A stretch of 64,000 nt of DNA from Rhodococcus sp. B7740 (GTDB taxonomy: Bacteria; Actinomycetota; Actinomycetes; Mycobacteriales; Mycobacteriaceae). A program made the translations under genes and the position numbers. The notes beneath the pieces were generated by a model, which had not been told where the DNA came from, did not search any database, and saw only the letters and a list, made by a program, of their open reading frames with translations. Of this stretch, positions 52,186-62,397 are shown in pieces (position 1 is the first letter of the stretch; each line of letters opens with the position of its first letter). The stretch is taken from NCBI RefSeq assembly GCF_000954115.1, contig NZ_CP010797.1:310001-374000 (forward strand), in the 5' to 3' direction.

Positions 52186-53136
52186 TTGCTTCGACCTGGT
52201 GAGCTATTGTCTGCGCATGAATTCGCAGCCGGGGGCTCGATCCCAGATCGCATCGATGTCACGTTCGATTCTCACGGTGACGCCTGCGCGGCGTGGCTCT
52301 ATCTTCCGAGGGACACCGGCCCGGCTCCGGTGATCGTGATGGGGCACGGCCTCGGCGGAACTCGGGAGATGCGGCTCGACGCCTATGCCGAGCGCTTCCG
52401 CGCCGCGGGATACGCCTGCCTGGTGTTCGACTATCGCTACTTCGGGGCCAGCGGCGGCGAGCCACGACAGCTGCTCGACATCGACGCGCAATTGCAGGAC
52501 TGGGCCTCGGCTATCGCTCATGCCCGCTCACGTGCAGATGTGGACAACTCCCGAATCGTGTTGTGGGGCTCGTCGTTCGGCGGTGGTCACGTCATCGTCG
52601 CCGCCGCCCGAGACCAGCAGGTCGCGGCAGTGATCTCGCAGTGCCCGTTCACCGACGGAATTGCCTCGGGACTCGCGTCGAACACCTGGACATCGATGAA
52701 GCTGTCCGGCCGGGCACTGGGTGACCTGGCAGGTTCGGTGATCGGTCGACCGCCGCTGATGGTGAACACGGCCGGACGACCCGGGACGACCGCGCTGATG
52801 ACCTCACCCGACAGCTACGACGGTTACCTGGCACTCGCGCCGGACGCCGACGAGACCTTTCACAACCGAGTCGCAGCGAGAGTTGCGCTGCATATCGTGC
52901 GGCACCGGCCCGGGCGTCGGGCCAAGGACGTTCGGTGCCCCATCCTGTTCGTCGTCTGCGAAACGGACTCGGTTGCGCCGGCGAAGGCCACTCTGCGTTA
53001 CGCGCGTACGGCACCGAAGGGCGAGATCAAGACCTACGACGCCGGTCACTTCGAGATCTACCTGGGTGAGGCATTCGAGCGAGTGGTGGCTGATCAGATC
53101 GAATTCCTCACCCGCACGGTTCCACCGACTCAGTAG
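52186..53136 (+). CDS. alpha/beta hydrolase, dienelactone-hydrolase-like
   Basis: A hydrolase of about 316 residues. The oxyanion region is [10 protein letters not shown], the nucleophile Ser130 is in WGSSFGGGH, and the late Asp and His are in VCETDSVAP and YDAGHFEIY. This set resembles X-Pro-dipeptidyl peptidase-like and dienelactone-hydrolase-like enzymes. No ATG begins this frame; TTG at 52186 or 52207 are the possible starts. It follows the glycoside hydrolase by 18 bases and may share its transcript. Confidence 0.78.
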   Translation: MLRPGELLSAHEFAAGGSIPDRIDVTFDSHGDACAAWLYLPRDTGPAPVIVMGHGLGGTREMRLDAYAERFRAAGYACLVFDYRYFGASGGEPRQLLDIDAQLQDWASAIAHARSRADVDNSRIVLWGSSFGGGHVIVAAARDQQVAAVISQCPFTDGIASGLASNTWTSMKLSGRALGDLAGSVIGRPPLMVNTAGRPGTTALMTSPDSYDGYLALAPDADETFHNRVAARVALHIVRHRPGRRAKDVRCPILFVVCETDSVAPAKATLRYARTAPKGEIKTYDAGHFEIYLGEAFERVVADQIEFLTRTVPPTQ

Positions 53137-56100
53137 ACGTCGCGTACGTATCGCTTCTCTGCGGCAAGGGCTTTGACGTAGGCCTCGGCACTGCTGGGAG
53201 CGAGTTTGCCGTGTTGTGCCACCACGCCCTTCAGCGCGGCGTCCACGTCTTTCGCCATTCTGGACGCATCGCCGCACACGTAGAAGTGGGCACCGCGGTG
53301 AATCCAGTTCCACAGCTCGGCCCCGTGCTCGCGCATCCGATCCTGGACGTAGACCTTGTCCTTCTGATCGCGCGAGAAGGCGACGTCCAGGCGGTTCAGC
53401 GACCCGTCGCTCAGCATCGCAGTCAGTTCGTCGCGATAGTAGAAGTCCGTGTCGGCGTGCTGTTCACCGAAGAACAGCCAGTTGTGGCCGGTGTGCCCGA
53501 GTGCGCGACGCTCGTGCAGGAAGGCGCGGAACGGGGCGACGCCGGTACCCGGGCCCACCATGATCATCGGGGTGGTGGGGTCGTCCGGCGGCTTGAAGTG
53601 CGAGGTCTTCTGCACGAAGATTCCCACATCGTGATCCGACGCATGGTCGGCGAGGTAGGTCGAGCACACGCCACGCCGCGGAACTCCGTGCACGTTGTAC
53701 CGCACCGCCGAGACCGTCACTTGTACCTCGTTGGGGTTCTCTTTAGGACTCGACGAGATCGAGTACAGCCGTGGCTGTAACGGTTTCAGAACTCCCAGCC
53801 AGTCGTCCACCGAGGCTCGAACCGGGTGTGCAGCAAGCACGTCGATCGATTGACGACCCCACATCCAGTCGGACAGTGCATGCTTGTTGTCGGGATGCAG
53901 CATCGCCTCGAGATCGTCGTCCGCAGTCCGTCGATGGACGAACTTCAGCAGATCCGGGGTTGCACGGGCGATCTCGAGGTGGCGGCTCAGCGCCGTGCGC
54001 AGCGACATCGAGCCGTGTCCAGCGAGGTCGACGGCTGCATCGCTGTCCAGGCCGGTGGCGTCGAGCCACTCGTCGACATAGGCATCGCTGTTTCGCGGCC
54101 ACACTCCGAGCGCGTCGCCTACCTCGTACTCGAGCGTGCCGTCGGGCAGATGAAATCCGAACTGACGGACATCCTTGACCGATCCGCGTGCGGTCAGTAC
54201 CCGATTTCGTACGAGAGTCGTCACCAGCGGTGACTTCTTGCTGTACCGCTCCGGCTCCGCGCGGGTCTGCGGAACGGTGCGGGCAGACTCCACCCGTGCT
54301 TCCTCGATGGTGGTGTCGTCATCGCGCCGAAGCAGATCGACCACCGCATCGAGCCATGCCGCCGCCTCGCTCTCGTAGTCGGGCTCGCAGTCGACGCGCT
54401 CGAGCAGTCGCCGGCCACCCAGCTCGGCGAGACGCTCGTCGATCCTGCGTCCGTGGCCGCAGAAGTCCGCATAGCTCGAGTCCCCGAAAGCGAGTACGGC
54501 ATAACGGATTCCCGGAAGCGTCGCCGCGGACTCGGCGGCGAGGCTGTCCCAGAACGTCGCGCCGTTGTCGGGCGCTTCGCCGTCACCGGTGGTACTGCTG
54601 ACGATCAGCACATCGGCCTCGGCGGGCACACGATCGACGGTGAACGTATCCATCGAGTGTTCGGCTATCGTCAGACCGGCTCCCCGCAGGTGGGCCAGGC
54701 AGGACTGGGCGTACTCCTCGGCGGTGCCGGTCTGCGAGGCCCAGAGCAGCAGCACCGGGCGACCGCCTGGATCAGCGGTATCGGCCGATACGCCGGAGAC
54801 AGCACCGTCGGTGTCGGGTCTCCGCGAGAACAGTCCTGCGAGAACGCCGTCGAGCCATGCGTGGGTCTCGGGGGACAGGGGGGTCTGCGAGGGCAGGGTG
54901 GGCGTTCCGGCGGCGCTGCGGCCCGCCTCACTGCCCAGACCGTCGAGAAGTCCTGCGATGTAACGCTGCTCGATGGTGGTCAGTGGTTCCGAAGGGCGCG
55001 CAGGGCGGCCGACGATCGTGGCGAGTGCATCGACCGGATCGTGGGAATGCTCGTCGTCCGCGGGTGAGGGTGGTTGGGCTGCAGCAACTCTCGTGAGCGT
55101 GACAGCGCACGCCTTGAACTCGGGTTGTTGAGAATACGGATCGATGGCGTCGTTGGTGACGGCATTGATGGCGAGATACTCACCGAATTCGTCGTTCCAG
55201 TGGAAGGGTGCGAAGCAGCTGCCCGGGAGCACTCGATCGGTGACGACGGCAGGGAGGACGGCTCGGCCTCGGCGGGACGCGACCTCGACGCTGTCGCCGT
55301 CGATCAGACCGAGCCGGTCGGCGTCGTGTGGGTGCACCTCGACGAAGGGCCCGGAATCGAGTTTGTTCAGTTTGGCGACCTTGCCGGTCTTGGTCATGGT
55401 GTGCCACTGGTGCGGCAGGCGCCCGGTGTTGAGCAGAAACGGGTAGTCGTCGTCGGGCATCTCCGCAGGCATCATGCTGGGCCTGGCGAAGAACTGAGCC
55501 CGACCGCTAGGGGTGGGGAAGGACAACGCGGGGATCGAACCGTCCTCGGCCACCCGTCGTCGTTGGCTGACCCCGTCGTTGAGGTAACGGATCGGGTGCC
55601 GGGTGGTCGACGCGTCGGGCGGACACGGCCACTGGATGGGACTTTCGCGCAGGCGATCGTAGGTGACTCCGCGAATGTCGTAGCCGGTGTTCGGATTCCA
55701 GAACTGCTTGATCTCCTCGAACACCTCCTCGGCGCTCGCATACGTGAAGGCATCGGAGTACCCCAGCGCGCACGCCATGTCGGCGATGATCTTCCAGTCC
55801 GGCAGCGCACCGCCCGGTGCCTCGAGCGCCGGTTGGAACAGCGTGAGGTTGCGTTCGGAGTTGACCATCACTCCGTGCGCTTCCGTCCACAACGCAGCGG
55901 GCAGCATCACATCGGCGTACTCGTTGGTTTCGGTATCGGCGAAGGCATCCTGAGTGATGACCAACTCGGCGCGCTCGAGACCGTCGATCACCGTCGTTCT
56001 GTTGGCCACCGAGGCAACCGGATTGGTGCAGATGATCCAGCAGGCCTTGATCTCACCGGCAGCGAGCTTGGCGAACATCTCGATGGTTCCGCCGCCGACA

Positions 56101-57299
56101 TCGGTGCGCAGAGTTCCACGCGGAACGCCCCATCGATCCTCGACGAATTCGCGGTCGGCGTCGTTGACCACCGCTCGCTGTCCCGGCAGCCCCGGGCCCA
56201 TGTATCCCATTTCCCGTCCGCCCATGGCGTTCGGTTGACCGGTCAGTGAGAACGGGCCGCTACCGGTCCTGCAGATGGCACCGGTCGCCAGATGGAGGTT
56301 GCACAGCGCATTGGTGTTCCAGGTTCCGTGCGTCGACTGGTTCAGGCCCATAGTCCAGCAGCTCATCCAGTTCTCTGCGCCGCCGATCATCGCGGCGGCG
56401 GCCCGCAGGTCTTGCTCGGCGAGACCGGTTGCGGCGCAAACCTTCTCCGGGGTGTAGTCGCTGAGGAACTCCGGCATGGCGTCCCACCCGTCGGTGAACT
56501 CCGCGATGAACTCGGGGTCGATGTCGCCGTTCTCGACTATGAGCGCGAGCAGACCGTTGAGCAGCGCGAGGTCCGAACCCGGTTCGAGTTGCAGGTGCAG
56601 GTGGGCCTTGTCCGCGGTGGCGGTGCGACGGGGGTCGACGACGATCAGCTTCGCGCCTGCCTTGACTCGGTCCATCATCCGCAGAAAGAGAATGGGGTGA
56701 CAGTCGGCCATGTTGGAGCCGATGACGAAGAAGACGTCGGCGTGGTCGAAGTCCTCGTAGGATCCAGGCGGGCCGTCGGCACCGAGCGACTGTTTGTATC
56801 CGGTTCCCGCGCTCGCCATGCAGAGTCGGGAATTGGACTCGATCTGGTTGGTGCCGATGAAACCCTTGGCCAATTTGTTCGACAGGTACTGGGCCTCGAT
56901 CGACATCTGCCCCGAGACGTACAGCGCGAGCGCATCGGGACCGTGTTCGTCGATGATCGCTCGCAGCCGCCGGGCGGTGTCGTTGATCGCCACCGACGTG
57001 TCCGTGCTCTCCGGGCGCTCGCCGCGGCGGTGCCGAATCCGAGCCTTCTCGAGCCGTCCGGGTCCGGCGAGCATGTCCGCGGTGGTGGTTCCCTTGGTGC
57101 ACAGCCGGCCGAAGTTGGCCGGGTGAGACTTGTCGCCGACGGATTTGGTGACGACAGGCCTGGTCGCGGTGGTATCGGAGGTCAGGGATTGGCCGCCGAC
57201 CTCGAGCACCATGCCGCATCCCACGCCGCAGTACGCGCAGAGTGTCTTCACCGTGGTGACCATGCATTCCACAGTGCCCGGCCCAGGGTGCGCCGTCAT
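53130..57299 (-). CDS. assimilatory nitrate reductase fused to diflavin reductase
   Basis: A 1389-residue one-chain enzyme. The N-terminal part is a bis-MGD molybdoenzyme with a [4Fe-4S] site (Cys21, Cys24, Cys28, Cys67) and a probable Mo-ligand Cys160 in SRLCMAS, as in NasA/NarB. A molybdopterin-dinucleotide-binding domain follows (about 590-720). From about residue 846 comes a flavodoxin domain ([14 protein letters not shown]), then FAD-binding (RLYSISSSP) and NADPH-binding ([14 protein letters not shown]) domains like CysJ/cytochrome P450 reductase. It would reduce nitrate to nitrite with NADPH. GAGGTG stands before ATG 57299; ATG 57263 is an alternative. No nitrite reductase or nitrate transporter is near. 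A GlnR-like repeat lies upstream. Confidence 0.9.
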   Translation of the reverse strand: MTAHPGPGTVECMVTTVKTLCAYCGVGCGMVLEVGGQSLTSDTTATRPVVTKSVGDKSHPANFGRLCTKGTTTADMLAGPGRLEKARIRHRRGERPESTDTSVAINDTARRLRAIIDEHGPDALALYVSGQMSIEAQYLSNKLAKGFIGTNQIESNSRLCMASAGTGYKQSLGADGPPGSYEDFDHADVFFVIGSNMADCHPILFLRMMDRVKAGAKLIVVDPRRTATADKAHLHLQLEPGSDLALLNGLLALIVENGDIDPEFIAEFTDGWDAMPEFLSDYTPEKVCAATGLAEQDLRAAAAMIGGAENWMSCWTMGLNQSTHGTWNTNALCNLHLATGAICRTGSGPFSLTGQPNAMGGREMGYMGPGLPGQRAVVNDADREFVEDRWGVPRGTLRTDVGGGTIEMFAKLAAGEIKACWIICTNPVASVANRTTVIDGLERAELVITQDAFADTETNEYADVMLPAALWTEAHGVMVNSERNLTLFQPALEAPGGALPDWKIIADMACALGYSDAFTYASAEEVFEEIKQFWNPNTGYDIRGVTYDRLRESPIQWPCPPDASTTRHPIRYLNDGVSQRRRVAEDGSIPALSFPTPSGRAQFFARPSMMPAEMPDDDYPFLLNTGRLPHQWHTMTKTGKVAKLNKLDSGPFVEVHPHDADRLGLIDGDSVEVASRRGRAVLPAVVTDRVLPGSCFAPFHWNDEFGEYLAINAVTNDAIDPYSQQPEFKACAVTLTRVAAAQPPSPADDEHSHDPVDALATIVGRPARPSEPLTTIEQRYIAGLLDGLGSEAGRSAAGTPTLPSQTPLSPETHAWLDGVLAGLFSRRPDTDGAVSGVSADTADPGGRPVLLLWASQTGTAEEYAQSCLAHLRGAGLTIAEHSMDTFTVDRVPAEADVLIVSSTTGDGEAPDNGATFWDSLAAESAATLPGIRYAVLAFGDSSYADFCGHGRRIDERLAELGGRRLLERVDCEPDYESEAAAWLDAVVDLLRRDDDTTIEEARVESARTVPQTRAEPERYSKKSPLVTTLVRNRVLTARGSVKDVRQFGFHLPDGTLEYEVGDALGVWPRNSDAYVDEWLDATGLDSDAAVDLAGHGSMSLRTALSRHLEIARATPDLLKFVHRRTADDDLEAMLHPDNKHALSDWMWGRQSIDVLAAHPVRASVDDWLGVLKPLQPRLYSISSSPKENPNEVQVTVSAVRYNVHGVPRRGVCSTYLADHASDHDVGIFVQKTSHFKPPDDPTTPMIMVGPGTGVAPFRAFLHERRALGHTGHNWLFFGEQHADTDFYYRDELTAMLSDGSLNRLDVAFSRDQKDKVYVQDRMREHGAELWNWIHRGAHFYVCGDASRMAKDVDAALKGVVAQHGKLAPSSAEAYVKALAAEKRYVRDVY

Positions 57300-57417
57300 T
57301 ACACCTCAGTTAGCCGGATATGACGTTGTCCTCACCATGCTCCGCCGAAGGCGGTGATGCGCCCCGAGGAACGCAGGAAGCGGACGTGAGGTAACACGAA
57401 CTTCCCGGTCTGCGATT

Positions 57418-57433
57418 GGTACTCGAACGTTAC
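57418..57433 (-). promoter_or_regulatory. GlnR-like direct repeat upstream of nitrate reductase
   Basis: On the minus strand GTAAC-N6-GTACC, an 11-base period as in GlnR boxes (gTnAC-N6-GaAAC type). It lies 119 bases upstream of the nitrate reductase start. The second half-site is imperfect, so the call is tentative. Confidence 0.35.
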
Positions 57434-57520
57434 TCATCGAACGGGCTGTCGAGTGGAGTGTCCGATTCTTCGCTGGCACAATCGTCCCGGTCGGGCACGA
57501 AGTGGGAAGTGGTGTGGTTC

Positions 57521-58714
57521 ATGAGGGTGTATCGCGGATTCGTCATCGCCGCGGTGGGAGTGGTTGCTTCGGTGGCAGTCCTGTCGGGATGTAGTTCCTC
57601 TTCGGACATCTCCGAACCGTCGGTGCCGATCGATTCCAACCCGATGACCGAGCTGATGAAGCCGAAGCTGACCTCCAGCGTTCTCGACGGTGCCGTCGGA
57701 TTCTCGCCGGCGGACCCGGTGACCGTCTCGGTCGCCGACGGCAAATTGTCCTCGGTGACCATGCTCAACCCGGAGGGCGAGCCGGTCTCGGGTGCGATCT
57801 CGCCCGACGGATTGTCGTGGACCAACACCGAACCGCTCGGCTACGACCGCGAATACCGCGTTCAGGCCGACGCATACGGACTCGGGGGAGCGTCGAGCAC
57901 CGTATCGAGCTTCACCACCAGCCAACCCGGTAACTTCACCAAGCCCTACGTATTGCCGAACCCCGGCGACGTCGTGGGTATCGGGCAGCCCGTCGCGGTT
58001 CAGTTCGACGAACCGATCACCGACAAGATCGCTGCGCAGAACGCGATCACCGTCACCACCACGCCCGCCGTCGAGGGCGCGTTCTACTGGGTCAACAACA
58101 AAGAAGTTCGCTGGCGTCCGCAGAACTACTGGGCACCGGGCACCAAGGTCGACGTGGCGGTGAACGTGTACGGGCGCGATCTCGGTGACGACATCTTCGG
58201 CCAGGAGAACGCCACGACGTCGTTCACGATCGGTGACGCCGTCATCGCCACCGCCGACGACAACACCAAGCAGGTGACGTTCAACGTCAACGGCCAGGAC
58301 GTCATCACCATGCCGACGTCGATGGGCAAGGACAGCACCCCCACCGACAACGGGGTCTACATCATCGGCGACCGCTTCGAGCATCTCGTGATGGATTCGT
58401 CGACCTACGGCGTGCCGGTGAATTCGTCCAGCGGATACCGCACTCCGGTCGACTGGGCGACGCGAATGTCCTACAGCGGCATCTTCTTCCACTCCGCACC
58501 GTGGTCGGTGGGACAGCAGGGTTATTCCAACGCGTCGCACGGGTGCCTGAACCTGAGTCCCACCAACGCGAAGTGGGTCTACGACAACACCAAGCGCGGG
58601 GACATCGTCGTCGTGAAGAACACCGTCGGCGGAACGTTGTCGGGTACCGATGGCCTCGGTGACTGGAATATCCCGTGGGACGAGTGGAAAGCCGGGAACG
58701 CCACCACCGTCTGA
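57521..58714 (+). CDS. L,D-transpeptidase lipoprotein (LdtB/LdtMt2 type)
   Basis: A 397-residue enzyme that forms 3-3 cross-links in peptidoglycan outside the membrane. It has a lipoprotein signal with lipobox VLSGC (lipidated Cys24), two immunoglobulin-like domains, and a C-terminal YkuD domain with the catalytic Cys342 in SHGCLNLSP and the His in IFFHSAPW. The closing motif WDEWKAGN is like mycobacterial Ldt proteins. It corresponds to Rv2518c or its paralogues. It converges with the M23 peptidase gene. Confidence 0.92.
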   Translation: MRVYRGFVIAAVGVVASVAVLSGCSSSSDISEPSVPIDSNPMTELMKPKLTSSVLDGAVGFSPADPVTVSVADGKLSSVTMLNPEGEPVSGAISPDGLSWTNTEPLGYDREYRVQADAYGLGGASSTVSSFTTSQPGNFTKPYVLPNPGDVVGIGQPVAVQFDEPITDKIAAQNAITVTTTPAVEGAFYWVNNKEVRWRPQNYWAPGTKVDVAVNVYGRDLGDDIFGQENATTSFTIGDAVIATADDNTKQVTFNVNGQDVITMPTSMGKDSTPTDNGVYIIGDRFEHLVMDSSTYGVPVNSSSGYRTPVDWATRMSYSGIFFHSAPWSVGQQGYSNASHGCLNLSPTNAKWVYDNTKRGDIVVVKNTVGGTLSGTDGLGDWNIPWDEWKAGNATTV

Positions 58715-58735
58715 TCTCGGCCCGGCCCGGCCGGA

Positions 58736-59497
58736 TCAGCTACGGTCGCGAGTCTGGTACAGCGACGGGTCGATACCCAGAGTCTTCAGGTACGCCACCG
58801 GTTCGATGCTCGAACCGTTGTTGCGTACCTCGAAGTGCAGATGCGGTCCGGTCGAATTTCCGGTACTGCCGACTGCGCCGAGTACGTCGCCCGGTGCCAC
58901 TTCGTCTCCGACGGCGACGGCGATGCTGGACTGGTGGCCGTAGTAGGTCTCGGTGTTGCCGCTCTTGACTCGGACGAGCTTGCCGTAGCCGTCGCCTGCG
59001 TCTCCGGCCTGAACGACGGTTCCGCCGGTCACCGCGTGGATGGGCGTTCCGCTGTCTGCGGCGAAGTCCACGCCCTGGTGGTACTGCGCTCCGTTACCGG
59101 TCGGGTTGTTGCGTCCGCCGTAGCCCGAACTGATGCGGTACTTGCCCGCGTCGATGGGGAGCACCGCCCCGCCGAGCCCCACGGTCGGGGGCGCGGTCGG
59201 TAGTTCGATTTCGGGCAGGTCTGCCGTGGACGGTGCGTCGGCGACGTCGGGTGCAGTGAGAACGTCGCTGTCCAGAACGATGGCTGCGACCTGATTGATG
59301 AGCACGCCGGTGGCGTCGAGAACGGCAGCGAGAATGGCGGCCCGTTGCTGTGCATCGGGCTGCGGTATGGGGATCTGAGGTAGTTCGATCGTGGGTTGAG
59401 CGGTGGCCACCGCCGGGCTGAGCACGCCGGTTGTGCCGATGCACAGTGCTGCCGACAAGATCGAACCCGCTATGACTCTGTGCATTCTGCGACCCAC
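58736..59497 (-). CDS. M23-family metallopeptidase, secreted
   Basis: A 253-residue secreted zinc endopeptidase of the LytM/lysostaphin type, cutting or remodelling peptidoglycan. A signal peptide (to about residue 33) is followed by an Ala-rich helical region. The M23 domain contains the zinc-binding H-x3-D motif HQGVDFAAD near residue 140 and HLHFEVR near 217. GTG 59497 is the start because AGGAGG lies six bases upstream; ATG 59485 is an alternative. It faces the L,D-transpeptidase gene, which acts on the same polymer. Its leader has a strong hairpin. Confidence 0.9.
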   Translation of the reverse strand: MGRRMHRVIAGSILSAALCIGTTGVLSPAVATAQPTIELPQIPIPQPDAQQRAAILAAVLDATGVLINQVAAIVLDSDVLTAPDVADAPSTADLPEIELPTAPPTVGLGGAVLPIDAGKYRISSGYGGRNNPTGNGAQYHQGVDFAADSGTPIHAVTGGTVVQAGDAGDGYGKLVRVKSGNTETYYGHQSSIAVAVGDEVAPGDVLGAVGSTGNSTGPHLHFEVRNNGSSIEPVAYLKTLGIDPSLYQTRDRS

Positions 59498-59515
59498 GAA
59501 AAGCCTCCTCGTCTG

Positions 59516-59553
59516 CGTCCTCCGCGCACCGTCGGATGGGTGCGCGCAGGACG
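59516..59553 (-). promoter_or_regulatory. leader hairpin upstream of the M23 peptidase
   Basis: On the minus strand CGTCCTGCGCGCAC pairs with GTGCGCGGAGGACG (13 of 14 positions) over a ten-base loop, 18 bases before the GTG start. It could control ribosome access or mRNA stability. No known riboswitch consensus is recognised. The rest of 59498-59811 is non-coding and AT-rich near 59600-59710. Confidence 0.55.
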
Positions 59554-59650
59554 TAAGAACATGTTCGGTGACGCTTCGGGGCACGCTGAACTCACGTAGC
59601 AAAAAACACATGAATCACATTGGTACTTTTCTTCCCCAAAAGTGCCATTG

Positions 59651-59665
59651 GTAACCGTACGTCAC
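59651..59665 (+). repeat. GTAAC/GTCAC repeat upstream of the M23 peptidase
   Basis: GTAAC-CGTAC-GTCAC, two related half-sites ten bases apart. MtrA-type response regulators, which control cell-wall hydrolases in mycolata, use similar repeats. This is inference only. Confidence 0.3.
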
Positions 59666-59772
59666 ATTAACCCCACAGGAAACCTGAAAGTTGAATTACA
59701 ACAACGTAATTCGAGGTCAGGGTGGATGCGGGGGTGACGGGGCGGCCCTCTGAGCTGGGTGATGGACGCACG

Positions 59773-59804
59773 AAAAAGGCCGGTCTCGCGAGGAGACCGG
59801 CCTT
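59773..59804 (-). terminator. intrinsic terminator of tRNA-His
   Basis: AAGGCCGGTCTC and GAGACCGGCCTT form a 12-bp perfect stem with a five-base loop; on the minus strand it ends in TTTTT (59777-59773). It follows tRNA-His by eight bases. Confidence 0.88.
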
Positions 59805-59811
59805 GTTCGTA

Positions 59812-59887
59812 TGGGGTGAGTGACGGGACTCGAACCCGCGACACCCAGGATCACAACCTGGTGCTCTACCAGCTGAACTACACCCAC
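59812..59887 (-). tRNA. tRNA-His (anticodon GUG), CCA encoded
   Basis: Cloverleaf on the minus strand: acceptor GTGGGTG/CACTCAC with one G-U, D-arm TAGTTCAGCTGGTAGAGC, anticodon stem CCAGG/CCTGG around loop TTGTGAT (anticodon GUG), and T-arm CGGGTTCGAGTCCCG. The 3' CCA is encoded, and a G at position -1 (59888) faces discriminator C, as expected for histidine. In M. tuberculosis hisT also lies beside orn. Confidence 0.97.
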
Positions 59888-59964
59888 CATGTGCGCATCA
59901 GCAGAACCGTTTCGGGCTCTCCATCAGCAGCGTCGACAATACTAGCGGGTTGAATCCCGGGTTG

Positions 59965-60585
59965 CTAATCCGCCCCTGCTTGCGTGTCGAGATCGTGAAC
60001 GACCGCGGCGATATCGCTGGTAGAGGGCCCTGGCTGCGCCACGAATGCCGTGCGGCGGTAGTACTGCAGCTCTTTGATCGACTCCTTGATGTCTGCCAGA
60101 GCCCGGTGGGCAAGGCCCTTGGGAGGCTGTCCGTAGTAGATCCGCGGGTACCACCGGCGGGAGAGTTCCTTGATGGAGCTCACGTCGATCATGCGGTAGT
60201 GGAGGTAGGTGTCGAGCGCGGTCATGTCGCGGGAGATGAATCCGCGATCGGTCGCGATCGAGTTTCCGGCGAGTGGAACGGTCCCGGCCACCGGGACATG
60301 CTCCTTGATGTACGCCAGAACGCGCTGCTCGGCTTCCTCCAGCGTCACCGTCGACGCCCGCACCTCGTCGGTCAAGCCCGACTTGGCGTGCATGTCGGTG
60401 ACGACGGCAGGCATGTTCGCCAACGCGTCGTCGTCGGCGTGGATGACGATGTCGACACCCTCCCCGAGGATGTTGAGCTCACTGTCGGTCACCAGCGCCG
60501 CAATTTCGATCAGCTTGTCCTTGCTCAGGTCCAAGCCGGTCATTTCACAATCGATCCACACGAGTTTGTCCTGCACTCGCACCAC
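59965..60585 (-). CDS. orn: oligoribonuclease
   Basis: A 206-residue DEDDh 3'-5' exoribonuclease that degrades short RNA oligonucleotides and dinucleotides such as pGpG. The first motif is [10 protein letters not shown] (Asp12, Glu14); IDVSSIKEL and [14 protein letters not shown] carry the later DEDDh residues. The first codon is GTG (60585), with further GTGs in frame nearby. It corresponds to Rv2511. Confidence 0.95.
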   Translation of the reverse strand: MVRVQDKLVWIDCEMTGLDLSKDKLIEIAALVTDSELNILGEGVDIVIHADDDALANMPAVVTDMHAKSGLTDEVRASTVTLEEAEQRVLAYIKEHVPVAGTVPLAGNSIATDRGFISRDMTALDTYLHYRMIDVSSIKELSRRWYPRIYYGQPPKGLAHRALADIKESIKELQYYRRTAFVAQPGPSTSDIAAVVHDLDTQAGAD

Positions 60586-60670
60586 ACTAGTGCGAGCTGC
60601 GATGCCACTAGGGTTTGCGGTGGCGATCGAGCCAGATCAGCATCAGCACACGTTCATGGAGGACGCGGAC

Positions 60671-62395
60671 ATGACAGTCGACCCGACGCAGCCGGAACCT
60701 ACGCTCAGCCCGGCAGAGAAGGCGAAGGCAGCCAAAGCCGCAGCCGTCGAAGCAGCACGGGTCGCAGCCGAAGCGCTGGCCGCCGCCGACGCCGCCGAAG
60801 CCGAAGCGCTGGCTGCGGAAAAGGGGCAGCCGCAGGCATCGACCGGCAGAGCCGCCGAGATCGCCGCCGGATACGCCTCGGAGGGCGCCGCGTTGGAATT
60901 GGGAACCGTGGTGCTGGACGGCGTCACCGATCCGTCTGCCCGCATCCGAATCCCGTTGGCCACGTTGAACAGACACGGCCTCGTGGCCGGAGCCACCGGA
61001 ACCGGAAAGACCAAGACGTTGCAGGGTATTGCCGAACAGCTGTGCGCCGCAGGCGTCCCCGTGGTCATGGCCGACGTCAAAGGTGACCTGTCGGGCCTGT
61101 CGAAGCCAGGAGCGGACAACGAGAAGATTCGCAGCCGAGCAGCGGACACCGGTATTGCGGACTGGGCTCCCAGCGGCCATCCGGTGGAGTTTCTCTCGCT
61201 CGGCACCGAGGGAATCGGGGTACCGGTCCGCGCCACCATCACCGCCTTCGGGCCGATTCTGCTCAGTAAAGTGTTGGGGCTGAACACCACTCAGGAATCC
61301 ACCCTGGGCTTGATCTTCCACTGGGCCGATTCTCAGGGGCTCGCCCTGCTCGATCTCAAGGACCTGCGATCGGTGATCATGCACCTGACCAGCGACGAGG
61401 GCAAGGCCGACCTGAAAGGCATCGGCGGCGTCTCCTCGGCAACCGCAGGCGTCATTCTGCGCGCGCTGGTCAACCTCGAAGCAGACGGCGGCGACACCTT
61501 CTTCGGCGAGCCCGAGCTCGAGACCGAGGACCTGCTGCGAGTCGGGCCGGACGGACGGGGCGTCATCACGCTGTTCGAGCTCGGAGCGCAGGCAGCACGG
61601 CCGGTGATGTTCTCCACTTTCCTGATGTGGGTGCTGGCCGACCTGTTCCAGACGCTGCCCGAGGTGGGCGATGTCGACAAACCCAAGCTGGTCTTCATCT
61701 TCGACGAGGCGCACCTGCTGTTCGCCGACGCGTCGAAAGCATTTCTGCAGCAGGTGGAGCAGACCGTCAAGCTCATCCGCTCGAAGGGGGTCGGCGTCTT
61801 CTTCTGCACGCAGCTACCCACCGACGTCCCCAACGACGTTCTCTCCCAGTTGGGCGCGCGAATTCAGCACGCACTGCGCGCCTTCACACCCGATGATCAG
61901 AAGGCGTTGAACAAGACGGTGCGCACGTACCCCAAGACCGACGCCTACGACCTCGAGAAGGCACTGACGTCCTTGGGTACCGGCGAGGCCATCGTGACGG
62001 TGCTTTCGGAGAAAGGTGCCCCGACGCCCGTGGCCTGGACCAAGATTCGCTCGCCGCGCTCGTTGATGGACACCATCGGCAACGACGCCATCGCGGCGGC
62101 CGCGTCGTCGAGCACACTGTCCGCGAAGTACCGGGAAACGGTCGATCGTGAGTCGGCCTACGAGCGGATGAACGCTCGCGTGGCCAACGCGCCCGCTCCG
62201 GCCGAAAAGTTCGACATCCCGCCGCTGCCGGCCGATCTGCCGGATCTACCGCCGAGCGAGCCGGACGGCCCGTCGGCCGCCGAGCGCATCATGGGCAACC
62301 CTGCCGTCAAGAGCTTTCTCCGCTCGGCCGCCTCGGCTGCCGGGCGGGAAATTTCGCGCAGCATCTTCGGAACCGGACGTCGCCGCAGGCGCTGA
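60671..62395 (+). CDS. HerA/DUF853-type ATPase (Rv2510c-like)
   Basis: A 574-residue P-loop ATPase of the FtsK/HerA group. The N terminus is an Ala/Glu-rich helical segment (about 10-60). Walker A GATGTGKT is at residues 107-114 and Walker B LVFIFDEAH near 340. The middle part (VVMADVKGDLSGLSKPG) matches the DUF853 helicase family. It may act on DNA ends or as a translocase; its role in actinobacteria is not established. ATG 60671 is preferred to ATG 60656 because GGAGGA lies seven bases before it. Confidence 0.88.
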   Translation: MTVDPTQPEPTLSPAEKAKAAKAAAVEAARVAAEALAAADAAEAEALAAEKGQPQASTGRAAEIAAGYASEGAALELGTVVLDGVTDPSARIRIPLATLNRHGLVAGATGTGKTKTLQGIAEQLCAAGVPVVMADVKGDLSGLSKPGADNEKIRSRAADTGIADWAPSGHPVEFLSLGTEGIGVPVRATITAFGPILLSKVLGLNTTQESTLGLIFHWADSQGLALLDLKDLRSVIMHLTSDEGKADLKGIGGVSSATAGVILRALVNLEADGGDTFFGEPELETEDLLRVGPDGRGVITLFELGAQAARPVMFSTFLMWVLADLFQTLPEVGDVDKPKLVFIFDEAHLLFADASKAFLQQVEQTVKLIRSKGVGVFFCTQLPTDVPNDVLSQLGARIQHALRAFTPDDQKALNKTVRTYPKTDAYDLEKALTSLGTGEAIVTVLSEKGAPTPVAWTKIRSPRSLMDTIGNDAIAAAASSSTLSAKYRETVDRESAYERMNARVANAPAPAEKFDIPPLPADLPDLPPSEPDGPSAAERIMGNPAVKSFLRSAASAAGREISRSIFGTGRRRRR

Positions 62396-62397
62396 GA

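Noticed and set aside
59557..59566. GAACATGTTC as a LexA (SOS) box
   Set aside because: The actinobacterial SOS box needs four bases between GAAC and GTTC; here there are two. The nearby genes are not DNA-repair genes.
59498..59720. c-di-AMP (ydaO-type) riboswitch upstream of the M23 peptidase
   Set aside because: Such riboswitches are common before cell-wall hydrolases, but the conserved core sequences were not found; only a simple hairpin is seen.
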